The notes under the pieces: generated by a model
Databases searched by the model: none
Told to the model about the DNA's origin: nothing
What the model saw: only the letters and a program-made list of their open reading frames with translations
In this document: positions 18,822 through 26,382 of the stretch, piece by piece
Numbering within the stretch: position 1 is the first letter of the stretch
Layout: the number at the start of each line of letters is the position of its first letter
Position numbers and translations under genes: made by a program
Assembly (NCBI RefSeq): GCF_005405265.1
Contig: NZ_BJDS01000016.1
Span: 1 to 64,000 of the forward strand
DNA: 64,000 nt
Direction: 5' to 3'
Source: Enterococcus songbeiensis
GTDB lineage: Bacteria > Bacillota > Bacilli > Lactobacillales > Enterococcaceae

Positions 18822-19868
18822 TTAAGCTGTTTCATTGGCTTGCTTGGAACGGAATTTTTCCCAACGAATTTGGATTTCTTTTGGTGGCACTACTTTTGGT
18901 GCTTGTGGTGCCAAAAGCCACGTTGCCGCTTTATGGGTCGGTGATACCTCAAAAAATGGTGGCGCTTGCTGGGTATCAATTTTCAACGCATATTCGTTCC
19001 GAGGATAAAACGCATCCCCTGTTGGCGGCTTCAATAAATCTGGCGGAGAACCGGGAATGGCATACAATCGATCGCCGGTTCCTTCCAACGTTGGCATGGA
19101 ACCTAAAAGTCCCCATGTATACGGATGTTGCGGATTATAAAAGATTTCTTCTGCTGTTCCAACTTCAATGATTCTTCCCCCATACATAACTGCCACCCGA
19201 TCAGCCACATTTGCCACGACACCAAGGTCATGGGTGATAAAAATAATTGAGGTATTGATTTTTTGTTGGATATCCTTCAATAATTCTAAAATTTGGGCCT
19301 GAATCGTTACATCTAGTGCTGTAGTCGGCTCATCGGCAATCAGAACTTTCGGGTAACAAATCAGCGCAATGGCAATCACAATCCGTTGGCGTTGTCCACC
19401 GGAGAATTGGTGGGGATAATTCTTTAACCGTTTTTCTGCATCTGGAATTCCGACAAGTTTCAATAGTTCCAGCGCTGAAGCCATCGCTTCTTTTTTCGAT
19501 ACTTTGTTGTGGATTCGCAAAGACTCTGCCACTTGTTTGCCGATTGTCATGGTCGGATCAAGAGAAGTCATTGGATCTTGAAAAATCATTGCGATTTCTT
19601 TTCCGCGGATTTTTTGCATTTCCTTTTCAGACTTATGCACCAAGTCTTCTCCTTCAAATAAGATCGACCCATTATCAATGTTGGCGTTGCTTGCCAACAA
19701 GCGCATGATCGTCCGTGTTGTCACGGACTTGCCGCTACCGGATTCTCCAACGATTGCTAAGGTCTCTCCTTCATTCAAATCAAAACTGACGTTACGAATC
19801 GCCCGAACTTTTCCGGCGTAAGTATCAAATGAAATTTCTAAATCTTTTACTTCTAGTGCTTTTTTCAT
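18822..19868 (-). CDS. oppD: Oligopeptide ABC transporter ATP-binding protein OppD
   Basis: A 348-residue ABC ATPase with GESGSGKSV, SGGQRQRIVIAIALI, LIADEPTTALD and the Opp C-terminal tail including HPYTWGLLGSMPTL. It is the partner of OppF. I choose the ATG at 19868, which has GGAG eight bases upstream within the 3' end of oppC; a GTG three codons earlier overlaps the oppC stop and has worse spacing. Confidence 0.95.
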   Translation of the reverse strand: MKKALEVKDLEISFDTYAGKVRAIRNVSFDLNEGETLAIVGESGSGKSVTTRTIMRLLASNANIDNGSILFEGEDLVHKSEKEMQKIRGKEIAMIFQDPMTSLDPTMTIGKQVAESLRIHNKVSKKEAMASALELLKLVGIPDAEKRLKNYPHQFSGGQRQRIVIAIALICYPKVLIADEPTTALDVTIQAQILELLKDIQQKINTSIIFITHDLGVVANVADRVAVMYGGRIIEVGTAEEIFYNPQHPYTWGLLGSMPTLEGTGDRLYAIPGSPPDLLKPPTGDAFYPRNEYALKIDTQQAPPFFEVSPTHKAATWLLAPQAPKVVPPKEIQIRWEKFRSKQANETA

Positions 19869-19873
19869 AGTCC

Positions 19874-20914
19874 TCACTCCTTCATTTTCGGATCAAAGGC
19901 ATCCCGCAAGCCATCAGCCAACAGGTTAAAACCAATCATGATCACAGACAGCGTCACTGCCGGAATCCATAATAGATAAGGTAAATATTGGAAGGTTTTG
20001 TAGCCATCACTCAACATCATTCCTAGAGAAGCTGAAGGTGGTGTCAAACCTAAACCGATAAAACTTAGGAAAGCTTCAAAGAAAATCGCTGTCGGAATAC
20101 TGAACATCATCTGAACGATGATTACGCTGGAAATATTAGGCAGAATATGTTTGAAGGCAATTTTGACATTGCTTTCTCCCAGTGTTTTTGCTGCTAAAAC
20201 AAATTCCTGATCCTTCAGCTTCATGGTCTGTGCCCGTACAATCCGCGCCATAGGAATCCAGTTGGTGATTGCCATTGCCGCTACAATCGACATGAACCCC
20301 GGTTTGAACATAACCAGCATCAAAATCATTACAACCAGATTGGGAATCCCGGAAAGGACTTCAAGGAAACGTTGCATCAAGTTGTCTGTAGTGCCGCCTT
20401 TTAATCCAGAAATCAAACCGTAGCTGACACCAATCACGATATCAAACATTGCCGCTACAAAAGCAATCAACAATGAAATTCGTGTTCCCATGAATAAGCG
20501 ACTCAAAACGTCCCGACCTAAACCATCTGTACCAAAAAAGAAATTTACATTGTCTGGTACTTTCGCTTGCGCATATTTGTCGACTAATTCTCCGCCCACC
20601 ATTGCTTTTCCGTTCAAACCATCAATATCGATTCCCGGAATTCGAGGGGGCAAATTAATATAGCTCACATTTTGCTTCGTCGGATTGTGGGGAGAAACAA
20701 AAATTGTTACAAAAGCGATCAGAATAATGATGCCAAGTAACGACATGGAGAAAACCGCCGCTTTGTTTTTTCTCAAACGCCGCCATGAATCCTGTAAAAA
20801 GGTCAATGAAGGAGCCGCGATTGCTTCCCGTTCTTTTACGGTATCTTTTTGCAACAATTCAAAGTCTGTTGCGGGAATTTTTGCGATTTCCGAGTAGTTT
20901 TTTGATACTTCCAT
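19874..20914 (-). CDS. oppC: Oligopeptide ABC transporter permease OppC
   Basis: A 346-residue membrane permease with an N-terminal cytoplasmic tail of about 55 residues, a first helix near 57-78 and the binding-protein-dependent transport EAA-type loop (AAKTLGESNVKIAFKHILPN). Its ATG overlaps the oppB stop as TGATG, so translation is coupled. With OppB it forms the membrane channel. Confidence 0.95.
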   Translation of the reverse strand: MEVSKNYSEIAKIPATDFELLQKDTVKEREAIAAPSLTFLQDSWRRLRKNKAAVFSMSLLGIIILIAFVTIFVSPHNPTKQNVSYINLPPRIPGIDIDGLNGKAMVGGELVDKYAQAKVPDNVNFFFGTDGLGRDVLSRLFMGTRISLLIAFVAAMFDIVIGVSYGLISGLKGGTTDNLMQRFLEVLSGIPNLVVMILMLVMFKPGFMSIVAAMAITNWIPMARIVRAQTMKLKDQEFVLAAKTLGESNVKIAFKHILPNISSVIIVQMMFSIPTAIFFEAFLSFIGLGLTPPSASLGMMLSDGYKTFQYLPYLLWIPAVTLSVIMIGFNLLADGLRDAFDPKMKE

Positions 20915-21855
20915 CAGCCTCTGCTCCCTTCTGAAACGCGGATCCGTGGATCAACGATGCCATATAAAATATCGACGATTAAAATGACTACGATTAACAT
21001 ACCAGAATACATTAGTGTAACTGCCATAATCGTTGGGTAATCATTCGTGGTGATCGATTTTACAAATTGTTCTCCGATTCCCGGAATAGCAAAGATGTTT
21101 TCAACAACCAAAGAACCAGTCATCAAACCAACTGCCAAAGGTCCTAATAATGTCAGTAATGGAATTAAACTATTCCGCAAGCCATGCTTGAAGGCAATTT
21201 CCCAACGCCCCAGCCCTTTCGCGCGAGCCAATTCGACGAAGTCACTGTGCATAACTTCCACCATTTCTGTTCGAATAAAGCGGGCAGAATCGGCTAATGG
21301 CGACATGGCTAACGCGATGGTTGGTAAAATCGTATAGGCAAAGCCTTCCCATTTTGCGATTGGCAACATATGCAACTGAATTGCAAACACATATTGTAAT
21401 AAAACTGCAAATACGAAGTTTGGAATCGAACGACCTAAAATTGCCACTAGGGTTGCTAACGTATCTGCCCAGGAATTTTGTTTCATTGCTGAAATCGTTC
21501 CTAAAATAATACCGAACAATGTTCCAAAGATGATGGCCTGCATCCCTAATTGCAAGGAAGGTCCAATTCGATTAGCCAATAAAGCGGCAACCGGTTGATT
21601 TTTAAATTGGAAGGAAATACCAAAATCAAATTGCACCAAATTTTGTAAATAAATGCCATATTGAACCAATACTGGTTTGTCTAAACCAACTTGCTTATTC
21701 AGCAACTCGATGGTCTCAGGGCTTAACCGTTCCGCATTGGTATACGGTGTGCCCGGCAGTAATTTCATTAAGAAAAAAGTTACTGTTGCAATCAGCCACA
21801 AGGTGATCACACCGAAAAGCAGACGTTTTAGAAAGTATTTAATAAAACTGTTCAC
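20914..21855 (-). CDS. oppB: Oligopeptide ABC transporter permease OppB
   Basis: A 313-residue permease with the characteristic N-terminus (FIKYFLKRLLFGVITLW), six membrane helices and the EAA loop (ARAKGLGRWEIAFKHGLRNSLIP). The start is GTG after an AGGGGG site. It is the first gene of oppBCDF-tldR. A TATAAT lies upstream at 21914-21909 on the minus strand, but its -35 is poor. Confidence 0.95.
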   Translation of the reverse strand: MNSFIKYFLKRLLFGVITLWLIATVTFFLMKLLPGTPYTNAERLSPETIELLNKQVGLDKPVLVQYGIYLQNLVQFDFGISFQFKNQPVAALLANRIGPSLQLGMQAIIFGTLFGIILGTISAMKQNSWADTLATLVAILGRSIPNFVFAVLLQYVFAIQLHMLPIAKWEGFAYTILPTIALAMSPLADSARFIRTEMVEVMHSDFVELARAKGLGRWEIAFKHGLRNSLIPLLTLLGPLAVGLMTGSLVVENIFAIPGIGEQFVKSITTNDYPTIMAVTLMYSGMLIVVILIVDILYGIVDPRIRVSEGSRG

Positions 21856-21882
21856 TATTTTTCCCCCTACTCTTTCTTGTCT

Positions 21883-21911
21883 TTGACTTTCTTTGCTGGT
21901 TTCGCTACATT
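21883..21911 (+). promoter_or_regulatory. Promoter for the DUF3899 gene
   Basis: TTGACT, 17 bases, TACATT on the plus strand, about 30 bases before the ATG. It overlaps the region where the oppB promoter must lie on the other strand. Confidence 0.6.
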
Positions 21912-21941
21912 ATATAAGAATAAACTTTAAGGAGCCTATTT

Positions 21942-22286
21942 ATGAATAAACGCAACTTACCCTATATTCTATCCCTTTTAGGAATCGCCGCCATCTTATT
22001 GTGGCATTTTCTTCAAAAAAGTTTTACGCTTATCCAGCTTTCTGATTCTCTCTTTTTAGTGGGACTGCCTTTTTTGATTGTCGGCAGTTTGTTATGGGTT
22101 TTTTCTTCTGGCTTCTTCGACACCTTTCAACGCTCGATGCATGAAGCCTTCGGAAGAAGACAAAAGAAAAAATCTAACTTCATGCCGCTTTCACAAGTCG
22201 GCGCTCATGCCTATCGTTTTTGGCTGATTATCGCAGGGAGTTTAATTGGACTTTCCATTCTCCTGCTTTTAATCCATTATTTATAG
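21942..22286 (+). CDS. DUF3899 small membrane protein
   Basis: A 114-residue protein with three predicted membrane spans (about 8-24, 38-56 and 91-113) and the family pattern FSSGFFDTFQRSMHEAF. Function unknown. AAGGAG precedes the ATG. It lies on the opposite strand between oppA and oppB, splitting the opp genes into two transcription units. Confidence 0.8.
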   Translation: MNKRNLPYILSLLGIAAILLWHFLQKSFTLIQLSDSLFLVGLPFLIVGSLLWVFSSGFFDTFQRSMHEAFGRRQKKKSNFMPLSQVGAHAYRFWLIIAGSLIGLSILLLLIHYL

Positions 22287-22300
22287 GTTGAACAAAACAA

Positions 22301-22345
22301 AGTCCGGGGCATTAATCGATCGTTGATTAATGTCCCGACTTTTTT
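22301..22345. terminator. Bidirectional terminator between DUF3899 and oppA
   Basis: AAGTCCGGG...CATTAATC pairs with GATTAATG...CCCGACTT and is flanked by an A-rich side and a T run. It would stop oppA transcripts before oppB. Confidence 0.85.
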
Positions 22346-22365
22346 TCAAGTTCAAACTCTTACTT

Positions 22366-24033
22366 TTATTCTTCTACATAAGTCCATTTGTAATCCCATG
22401 AAGCGCCGGCACCGTGGTGAACGATTCCTTTGATTTTCGGATTAACCAAGTGTCCTTCTGCTTTTTGATAAACTGGAAGTACGCCCATTTCATCCATGAT
22501 GATTTGGTTTGCATCCAGCATATTTTGCCAACGTTTTGCTGGATCTCCCGCATTTGTTGAAGAGGATTCTTTGACAGCGGCATCGTATTTCGCGTTGCTC
22601 CATTGGCCACGGTTGTATGAATTTCCCGTTACGAACAAGTCAGTAAAGCTGCTTGGATCAGAATAATCAGCTGCCCAACCACCTAATACGACATCGAAAT
22701 CACCAGAATTTGAACGATCCAATCGAACAGAGAACGGTACAGGTGTTGGTGTGACTTTGACACCATCCAATGTTTCTTCCCATACATTTTGTAGGTATTC
22801 GATTACTTTCTTCGATGAATCATCATCAGAAGCCATCAATTCGAATTCTAAGGAGTCGATTCCTAATTCTTTTTTCGCTTTTTCCCAATATTCTTTGGCT
22901 TTGTCAGCATCAAAGGAAACCAATGTACCGGCATCTTCGGTGAAGTCTTTCCCAGTTTCAGGATTTTTAGCCAAGTCTACCGGAATCAAACTGGTGGAAA
23001 CAACAGAACCGTCACCCAAGACTTTGTCCACCAATGCATCACGATCGATTGCATAAGAGAACGCTTTTCTCAAGTTCGCATTGTTGAATGGGGAATCTTC
23101 ATCCCGTTGATTGAATTCCGCATATGTTGTACGTGCTTCTTTTGCTGAATAGAACGCTTCGTCATTTGCATTTTGTTGTGCTAATTCACCAGTCAAGATA
23201 ACGTCATCTGCTTGACCATCTTTAAATAGGTTCAAGCTAGTGGAAGATTCTTTCACAACACTGACGTTGATTTGATCTAATTTTACAGAATCTTTATCCC
23301 AATAATGATCGTTCTTCTTGTAAACCCAATCCGTATCAGAACCCGGACCATCAAATTCTTCTAAAGTAAATGGACCATTATAAACTGCTTTGTCACTGGC
23401 AGAAGCATATTCTTTGCCGTTTTCTTCTACAACCGCTTGGCTTTGTGGGAAGAAAGAAGCAAAGGCCAACAAGTAATCAAAGTAAGGTGTGGTTTTTGCC
23501 AAAGTGATTTCCAATTCATAGTCACTTACAGCTTTGATTCCTAATTCAGATGGGTCTTTCTTGCCGGCTGTGATTTCTGCCGCATTTTTTACAGGTTCGT
23601 AAAGATACGCATATTCAGAGGCGGTTTTGGGATCAACTGTCCGTTGCCAGCCATAGACGTAATCTGCTGCGGTAACGTTCTCGCCATTAGACCATTTAGC
23701 GTCTTCACGCAATTTTACTTTGTACGTTAAACCGTCTTCGCTGACTTCTGCCAGTTCGGTTGCACCGGCAGGAATGGGTTGATTGTCTTCATCAATACGG
23801 TAAAGACCTTCATACACATTGTTCAACGCGGTAAAACTAATTGTGTCAGTAGCTACTGATAAATCAGCGGTAGGCATTTCTTGTGGTACGACCAAGTTAA
23901 AAACTTGTTTACTGCCTCCTTTGCCTGAATCGCCCGCTGCTGCACTGTCATCTGTGGATTTGCCGCCACCATAACATCCAGCAAGAACGAAACCGCAGAC
24001 TGCTACGATGCCCAATAACGATTTCTTTTTCAT
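22366..24033 (-). CDS. oppA: Oligopeptide-binding lipoprotein OppA
   Basis: A 555-residue SBP family 5 peptide-binding protein. The signal peptide ends in the lipobox LAGC with Cys20 as the lipidation site, followed by a Gly/Ser/Asp-rich linker. The mature part has NLVVPQEMPTADLSVATDT, SFTALNNVYEGLYRI and NANLRKAFSYAIDRD blocks typical of OppA. It delivers peptides to OppBCDF. It has its own promoter and terminator, and its promoter carries the candidate TldR target. Confidence 0.95.
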   Translation of the reverse strand: MKKKSLLGIVAVCGFVLAGCYGGGKSTDDSAAAGDSGKGGSKQVFNLVVPQEMPTADLSVATDTISFTALNNVYEGLYRIDEDNQPIPAGATELAEVSEDGLTYKVKLREDAKWSNGENVTAADYVYGWQRTVDPKTASEYAYLYEPVKNAAEITAGKKDPSELGIKAVSDYELEITLAKTTPYFDYLLAFASFFPQSQAVVEENGKEYASASDKAVYNGPFTLEEFDGPGSDTDWVYKKNDHYWDKDSVKLDQINVSVVKESSTSLNLFKDGQADDVILTGELAQQNANDEAFYSAKEARTTYAEFNQRDEDSPFNNANLRKAFSYAIDRDALVDKVLGDGSVVSTSLIPVDLAKNPETGKDFTEDAGTLVSFDADKAKEYWEKAKKELGIDSLEFELMASDDDSSKKVIEYLQNVWEETLDGVKVTPTPVPFSVRLDRSNSGDFDVVLGGWAADYSDPSSFTDLFVTGNSYNRGQWSNAKYDAAVKESSSTNAGDPAKRWQNMLDANQIIMDEMGVLPVYQKAEGHLVNPKIKGIVHHGAGASWDYKWTYVEE

Positions 24034-24094
24034 TTGCGTTACCCCTTTAGTTTGTAATTTTCAGAAAATTTAGCAACTTCTGAAGTTGAATAGA

Positions 24095-24123
24095 ATTTTA
24101 ATTAATAATTATTAAAAAAGCAA
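24095..24123 (-). promoter_or_regulatory. oppA promoter
   Basis: On the minus strand TTGCTT, 17 bases, TAAAAT, about 60 bases before the oppA start codon. The spacer is a run of A/T. Confidence 0.6.
24105..24116 (-). promoter_or_regulatory. Candidate TldR target site in the oppA promoter
   Basis: On the minus strand TTTAA (24116-24112), a TAM-like pentamer, is followed by TAATTAT (24111-24105). This equals the first seven bases of the inferred guide at 16749. The site lies wholly within the -35/-10 spacer, where binding would block RNA polymerase. Seven A/T bases is a short match, so this is a hypothesis. Confidence 0.35.
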
Positions 24124-24190
24124 TAGCAATTTCATCATTTTCGCATAAAAAAACAGTAAATTATCATTATTCTGATAATTTACACACCTT

Positions 24191-24205
24191 TAGAAAGCGC
24201 TCTTA
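24191..24205. promoter_or_regulatory. Weak cre-like site
   Basis: TAGAAAGCGCTCTTA matches the CcpA operator consensus at all but two defined positions. It lies about 70 bases upstream of the oppA -35. Confidence 0.3.
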
Positions 24206-24292
24206 TTGGTGATATATCTCAACTTCTTTATTCAAGTGATTTCTTTTTAAATAATTTCACTTTTTTTGAAAAAATCGCCGGATTTCAGAATT

Positions 24293-24340
24293 TTTCTCAT
24301 TTAATTAGATAATCATGGCAGAATTTAATTAAATGAGAAA
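24293..24340. repeat. 15-bp perfect inverted repeat
   Basis: TTTCTCATTTAATTA at 24293-24307 and its complement at 24326-24340, with an 18-base loop. No T tract follows on either strand, so it is not a classical terminator. Confidence 0.6.
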
Positions 24341-24342
24341 AA

Positions 24343-24383
24343 CAAAAAAATCCTTTATCCGCAAAGCAGATAAAGGATTTTTT
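24343..24383 (-). terminator. Terminator of the aac(6') gene
   Basis: ATCCTTTATC and GATAAAGGAT form a hairpin with A/T runs on both sides; on the minus strand it follows the acetyltransferase gene. Confidence 0.75.
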
Positions 24384-24503
24384 CACTCAATCTTATTTTT
24401 ATTAACAAACAAAAATGAGATAACTTTCATTGTAAGTGTAACTTTCTGAGAACTACCAGATAAGAAACAGTTCTATTTCTTTTCAAATTTCATTTCCTTG
24501 ATT

Positions 24504-25055
24504 TTATGAGGGAGAATTTTCATTTTCCGGTTCGGCAATTCGTTTTGCCATTAAAATATCTGGTTTGTTCCAGCCATTGGCATCTGGGATAACACCCACA
24601 ATCTGATAGCCTTGTTTTTCATAAAATTCAAAGGGATGATTTTTTAAATTTTTGATTTGACTGAGGGCTTGAAACGTATCTTGATACAAATCCAGCTCAC
24701 TCAATGAAGTGGCATGATTTTCATCATCTGTCCCCAGATACATGGTGATACCACCATGAGAAGCAACTTCTTTTTCTAAGAAATCCACCAAACGCATACC
24801 GATTTTTCGTCGACGATAGGCATCTCCAACGACTAACGGATGCAGCTCCCATCCTGTATGATCGTATTGTGGAATTGCGCCGATAAATCCAATCAACATA
24901 TCCTCTTCCAGCGCCGCGACTGCCAAACGTTCTTCTGCTAACAAGGCGTTAATCTGCGATTCCTCCCTATATTCCTCCGGCCAAGTTTTTTTCAACAGGT
25001 CCGCCAACTGATCCCGCATGACCACATCTTCTCGATCAAATTCTGTAATAATCAA
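24504..25055 (-). CDS. aac(6'): AAC(6')-Ii-like aminoglycoside 6'-N-acetyltransferase
   Basis: A 183-residue GNAT protein whose text closely follows the chromosomal AAC(6')-Ii of Enterococcus faecium along its whole length: MII-EFDR start, TWPEEY, GFIGAIPQYDHTGWELHPLVV, EKEVASHGGITMYLGTDDE, HPFEFYEKQGYQIVGV, NGWNKPDI. The active-site pair corresponding to Glu72 and His74 is present as Glu70 and His72. It transfers acetyl from acetyl-CoA to the 6' amine of aminoglycosides. The start is TTG with GGGAGG eight bases upstream. Its resemblance supports an Enterococcus origin; the exact species allele cannot be assigned. Confidence 0.88.
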   Translation of the reverse strand: MIITEFDREDVVMRDQLADLLKKTWPEEYREESQINALLAEERLAVAALEEDMLIGFIGAIPQYDHTGWELHPLVVGDAYRRRKIGMRLVDFLEKEVASHGGITMYLGTDDENHATSLSELDLYQDTFQALSQIKNLKNHPFEFYEKQGYQIVGVIPDANGWNKPDILMAKRIAEPENENSPS

Positions 25056-25137
25056 AGCAATCGCCTCCCGTTCTTATCGATTCTACCAGTCATTCAAAAA
25101 AAATGTTACTGATTTGCTTTTTGAAAAAACAGCAGGC

Positions 25138-25175
25138 ACAAAAAAACAATCCCACCCCATGAAAAGGGGCGGATT
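25138..25175 (-). terminator. Terminator of rlmN
   Basis: AATCCGCCCCT and GGGGTGGGATT pair on the minus strand, followed by seven T. Confidence 0.8.
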
Positions 25176-25193
25176 GCTCAGATTGACTTTGGG

Positions 25194-26261
25194 TTATACA
25201 GCAGCTTCTTTTTTCATTTGTTTGCTGCGTAATTGTCCGCAGGCAGCATCGATGTCTGTCCCATGTTCCTTACGAATAACACAGTTGATTCCATTCTTTT
25301 TAAGAATGTCATAAAACTTCAGCACGTCCGCTTTTTTACTGCGGGAATACTGATCGTGCTCACTGACTGGATTATACGGAATCAGATTGACGTAAACCAG
25401 TTTTTTCTTGTCTCTTAGCAAGTTTGCTAATTGTTGGGCGTGATCTGGTCGGTCGTTCACATTTTGCAACATGATGTATTCAAAGGTGATTCGACGATTG
25501 GTTTTTGCCAAATAGAAATCAACGGCTTCCATCAATTTTTCAATTGGAAAACTACGATTGATCCGCATCATAGAAGTCCGCACTTCATTGTTTGGTGCAT
25601 GAAGTGAAATCGCCAAGTTGACCTGCAACCCGTTTTCAGCAAATTCTTTGATTTTTGGTGCTAAACCGCTGGTAGAAACTGTGATATGCCGTGCACCGAT
25701 TGCTAAGCCTTTCGCATCATTGATGATGTGCAGGAACTTCATTACGTTGTCGTAATTGTCAAAAGGTTCTCCGATTCCCATCACAACAACATGAGAAACT
25801 CGATTTTCTGATTCCTGTAAATCAAAATAATGCTGTACCATCATGACTTGCGCCACGATTTCACCAGCAGTTAAATCTCGTTGCTTTTTCAGCAGACCAC
25901 TGGCACAAAACGTACAGCCGATATTGCAGCCAACTTGTGTGGTCACACAAACAGACATCCCGTATTCTTGTCGCATCAACACGGTTTCGATCATGTGTTT
26001 GTCTTGCAATTCAAAAAGGTATTTGACAGTCCCGTCTTTTGCTTCTTGAACGATGGTTTGATTTAATGGATTAATGACAAAATTATCCGTCAGTTTTTGA
26101 ATCAAATCTTTAGAAAGATTCGTCATTTCTGAGAAATCCATCACGCGTTTTTCATAGAGCCATTCCCATAACTGATTGCCGCGGAATTTCTTTTCTTGAT
26201 TTTCCTCCAGCCATTGGATCACTTCTTCTTTTGTCAGACCATAGATTGATGGTTTATTCAC
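25194..26261 (-). CDS. rlmN: 23S rRNA (adenine-2503-C2)-methyltransferase RlmN
   Basis: A 355-residue radical SAM methyltransferase that methylates A2503 of 23S rRNA and A37 of some tRNAs. The cluster motif CNIGCTFC places the three iron-sulfur cysteines at 112, 116 and 119. The second catalytic Cys near the C-terminus (DAACGQL) is about residue 341. Length and motifs fit RlmN; nothing specific points to Cfr. The start is GTG with GAGGG eight bases upstream. Confidence 0.97.
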   Translation of the reverse strand: MNKPSIYGLTKEEVIQWLEENQEKKFRGNQLWEWLYEKRVMDFSEMTNLSKDLIQKLTDNFVINPLNQTIVQEAKDGTVKYLFELQDKHMIETVLMRQEYGMSVCVTTQVGCNIGCTFCASGLLKKQRDLTAGEIVAQVMMVQHYFDLQESENRVSHVVVMGIGEPFDNYDNVMKFLHIINDAKGLAIGARHITVSTSGLAPKIKEFAENGLQVNLAISLHAPNNEVRTSMMRINRSFPIEKLMEAVDFYLAKTNRRITFEYIMLQNVNDRPDHAQQLANLLRDKKKLVYVNLIPYNPVSEHDQYSRSKKADVLKFYDILKKNGINCVIRKEHGTDIDAACGQLRSKQMKKEAAV

Positions 26262-26339
26262 AAATTGTCCCTCATTTCACGAACTTCGCTACATACTATA
26301 CCCGATTCCCTCAGTGATTGCAACCGGTCGAAAACGACA

Positions 26340-26382
26340 AAAACTCCTTTGAACCAATAAAATACGGCTCAAAGGAGTTTTC
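26340..26382 (-). terminator. Terminator of the ABC permease operon
   Basis: AAAACTCCTTTGA pairs with TCAAAGGAGTTTT immediately after the permease stop codon, with a T run on the minus strand. Confidence 0.8.

Larger units (their letters stand above)
24034..24503. other. 470-base region upstream of oppA
   Basis: Noncoding and very AT-rich. It holds the oppA promoter (24095-24123), the candidate TldR target (24105-24116), a weak cre-like sequence (24191-24205), a 15-bp inverted repeat (24293-24340) and a terminator for the acetyltransferase gene (24343-24383). Confidence 0.6.

Noticed and set aside
25194-26261. Cfr-type resistance methyltransferase
   Set aside because: Sequence blocks and context fit housekeeping RlmN; nothing suggests Cfr.
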